Origin: BTUB01 sp964392765 | GTDB taxonomy: Bacteria; Babelota; Babeliae; Babelales; Vermiphilaceae | Assembly (NCBI GenBank): GCA_964392765.1 | Contig: CAYMRF010000062.1 | Location: 1-6,832, forward strand | Length of the DNA stretch: 6,832 bases | Direction: 5' to 3' | Shown here: in pieces, positions 5,514-6,832 of the stretch | Layout: each line of letters starts with the position of its first letter | Position numbering within the stretch: the stretch's first letter is position 1 | The notes under the pieces: generated by a model | What the model was told of the DNA's origin: nothing | Seen by the model: only the letters and a program-made list of their open reading frames with translations | The model's database searches: none | Position numbers and translations under genes: made by a program

Positions 5514-6824
5514 TTAAAAATCAATTGCAACCATTACGCCAACGGTAGTAAACGCTGCCGCACGTTTGCCGCCAAAAGGTAGTCTTGCAAAGAGTGATGC
5601 TTGTGGCGCAGCCCATGAATCAGGGCAATGCTGCGCAAAATCATAGTGCAAATTAAATTCTACCGAATGCAAGATCCATTCTTCTAAGCTCACGGCTGAA
5701 TTAGCGATGGTGGAAGAAAATTCGCACCCATTAAGCGCTAAATGATCATCACCATGCTTCAAGAATTGATAGCCAACGAGCATTGATAATCCACTACCCA
5801 TTAAATGATAGCCTTGCACAAAGAGATTAAAGCGTTGCGTGAGCCCATAATCTTTATACGCATCCGCTTTAGCCAGTAACAGTAAATCAGTTTGATCAAA
5901 TGCGGTTTTGATTCTACGCAAACGCGTGTTGCCAAAAAGATGCAAGAGCTGCACATCAAAGCCCGCCTTAAATTGGCAACCGAGCATCACATTTAATCCT
6001 GCACCATATAAAATGCCAACGGCTCCATCATACCCGAAGGGGAACGCAAATAATTTATCTTCATCTGTCTTGAGACCAGTAGGTAACGTGAAGCCCGCTC
6101 TACCAGTGATTTCTACCATTTTAAGTAAGGGCCGCTCTTGTGGATAATTAAAAAGAAATTCACATAAAAGATTTAAATCGCCTAAGCCTGTTCTCTTCCA
6201 GCCCTGCAAAGAAAGATCATTGCCTAATTGCGCCACAATGGCATTTAAATTTTGCATGAGCTGTTGTTTCACCCGCATATCAGCAGCGGTAATATTTTGA
6301 GTGAGATCGGTGATTACCACTTGAGAAAGATCCGCTTTATAAACGGGTAATAGCGCAGTGATCCATGCATGGGGCAAGAAATACCAACGCGCACCAAATG
6401 CGCCACCAAAATCTAAATTTAATCTTCCATTAAAGCACGCATGTCCGCGAACGCCATCATCTACCGCGTTCAACGCAGTACGTAATTGCGTTTGAGGACT
6501 ATTAGGGCCAAATCCATCAAGCATCGATAATGCATCTTGATTGCATTGCCAAATTGCCAGAGGATTTACTAAATTATCATTTTCATTGTATCCGCGCACT
6601 GGCCGCACTCCGGCTTCTGCCCAAAATGCTAATTCCCAGCAACGATCAAGGTAAATTTCAGGACGCACTAATGTATCATACGGGCGATGCAAAAGATTCA
6701 TTGCGCTCAGCGCAGAAACTGATGAAAATAAAATTAAAAAAAATAAGACTCTTCGTCCGTTCGCCTCGATGGAGGCTCCGAAGGAGCCGAATGGAGAGGT
6801 CTTTTTTCGGCCCTCTTTCTCCAT
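5514..6824 (-). CDS. Putative outer-membrane beta-barrel protein (5' end may lie outside the window)
   Basis: A 436-residue protein that reads as an outer-membrane barrel. A signal peptide is visible as GRRVLFFLILFSSVSALSA, with cleavage after Ala38 (VSA) or Ala41. The mature part has alternating polar and aromatic strands with Gly-rich turns (LNLDFGGAFGARWYFLP, GLGDLNLLCEFLF, GRAGFTLPTG, YGAGLNVMLGCQFKAGFD, RFNLFVQGYH) and ends VGVMVAIDF. A terminal Phe with alternating hydrophobic residues is the usual signal for BAM insertion. The pair GLGDLNL and GFTLPTG recalls barrels of the phenol-degradation MetA-like family (PF13557), a weak resemblance noted from memory. Residues 10-23 of the n-region are encoded by a palindromic repeat. 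The frame stays open upstream of ATG 6824 to the window edge, so the true start could be further upstream. The transported substrate, if any, is unknown. Confidence 0.75.
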   Translation of the reverse strand: MEKEGRKKTSPFGSFGASIEANGRRVLFFLILFSSVSALSAMNLLHRPYDTLVRPEIYLDRCWELAFWAEAGVRPVRGYNENDNLVNPLAIWQCNQDALSMLDGFGPNSPQTQLRTALNAVDDGVRGHACFNGRLNLDFGGAFGARWYFLPHAWITALLPVYKADLSQVVITDLTQNITAADMRVKQQLMQNLNAIVAQLGNDLSLQGWKRTGLGDLNLLCEFLFNYPQERPLLKMVEITGRAGFTLPTGLKTDEDKLFAFPFGYDGAVGILYGAGLNVMLGCQFKAGFDVQLLHLFGNTRLRRIKTAFDQTDLLLLAKADAYKDYGLTQRFNLFVQGYHLMGSGLSMLVGYQFLKHGDDHLALNGCEFSSTIANSAVSLEEWILHSVEFNLHYDFAQHCPDSWAAPQASLFARLPFGGKRAAAFTTVGVMVAIDF

Positions 6825-6832
6825 TCGCTTCG
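6756..6832 (-). repeat. Palindromic repeat cluster in the start of the beta-barrel gene, second copy cut by the edge
   Basis: Several nested inverted repeats are visible. GGCTCC (6774-6779) and GGAGCC (6783-6788) form a perfect 6-bp stem with a GAA loop. GCCTC (6763-6767) and GAGGC (6772-6776) form an alternative stem. CGAATGGAGA (6788-6797) is exactly inverted at 6818-6827. In addition, 6756-6768 (TCCGTTCGCCTCG) recurs directly at 6820-6832 (TCCATTCGCTTCG), 11 of 13 bases alike, so a second unit probably starts at the edge. The first unit is translated as SPFGSFGASIEANG, residues 10-23 of the barrel protein, just before its hydrophobic signal core. Confidence 0.7.

Noticed and set aside
5486..5530. 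Longer ankyrin protein starting at TTG 5530
   Set aside because: It would overlap the barrel gene by 17 bp and place a second hydrophobic stretch before the signal peptide; ATG 5485 has a better context.
5908..6147. Plus-strand open frame opposite the barrel gene
   Set aside because: Antisense shadow rich in Pro and Lys without any coding evidence.

Overview
The window looks like part of a low-GC genome of a host-associated Gram-negative-type bacterium. The content suggests a member of the Candidatus Dependentiae (TM6) type: an AT-rich sequence, a secreted ankyrin-repeat protein, an orphan outer-membrane barrel, a lineage-type secreted protein of unknown function and a compact type II secretion (T2SS) cluster. 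This assignment is inference from content only; no rRNA or taxonomic marker gene is present.

Layout. Positions 1-3823 carry a tightly packed minus-strand cluster, read from right to left: gspF (inner-membrane platform), gspG (major pseudopilin), gspH, gspI and gspJ (minor pseudopilins), then the start of a gspK-like gene that runs off the left edge. The last gene is a 148-bp fragment beginning with an ATGA overlap. The order F-G-H-I-J-K is the classic T2SS order. Four of the five complete genes carry a textbook prepilin leader (G^FTLIE). The ATPase gspE and the secretin gspD do not precede gspF; a divergently transcribed gene lies there instead. Positions 3923-4852 (+) encode a helical, signal-peptide-bearing protein I do not recognise. 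It converges, with a 3-bp gap, on a second minus-strand pair: a Sec-exported ankyrin-repeat protein (4856-5485) and, upstream of it, an outer-membrane beta-barrel protein (5514-6824).

How they may work together. The gsp genes would build the pseudopilus and platform that push Sec-exported, folded proteins through the outer membrane. The ankyrin protein has a Sec-type N-terminus and is the obvious candidate in this window for export by such a machine towards a host, but this is not demonstrated.

Most unusual signals. Two different palindromic repeats lie in frame inside protein-coding genes, and both fall in N-terminal regions expected to be removed from the mature protein. One forms the prepilin leader of GspJ (residues 5-16). 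The other forms the n-region of the signal peptide of the beta-barrel protein (residues 10-23), with a second partial copy at the right edge. GspJ also carries two long Lys/Glu-rich inserts, and GspG lacks an acidic residue at a position expected to bind calcium. No RNA genes, CRISPR arrays, insertion sequences or convincing terminators were seen. There is no gene-free stretch longer than about 100 bases.
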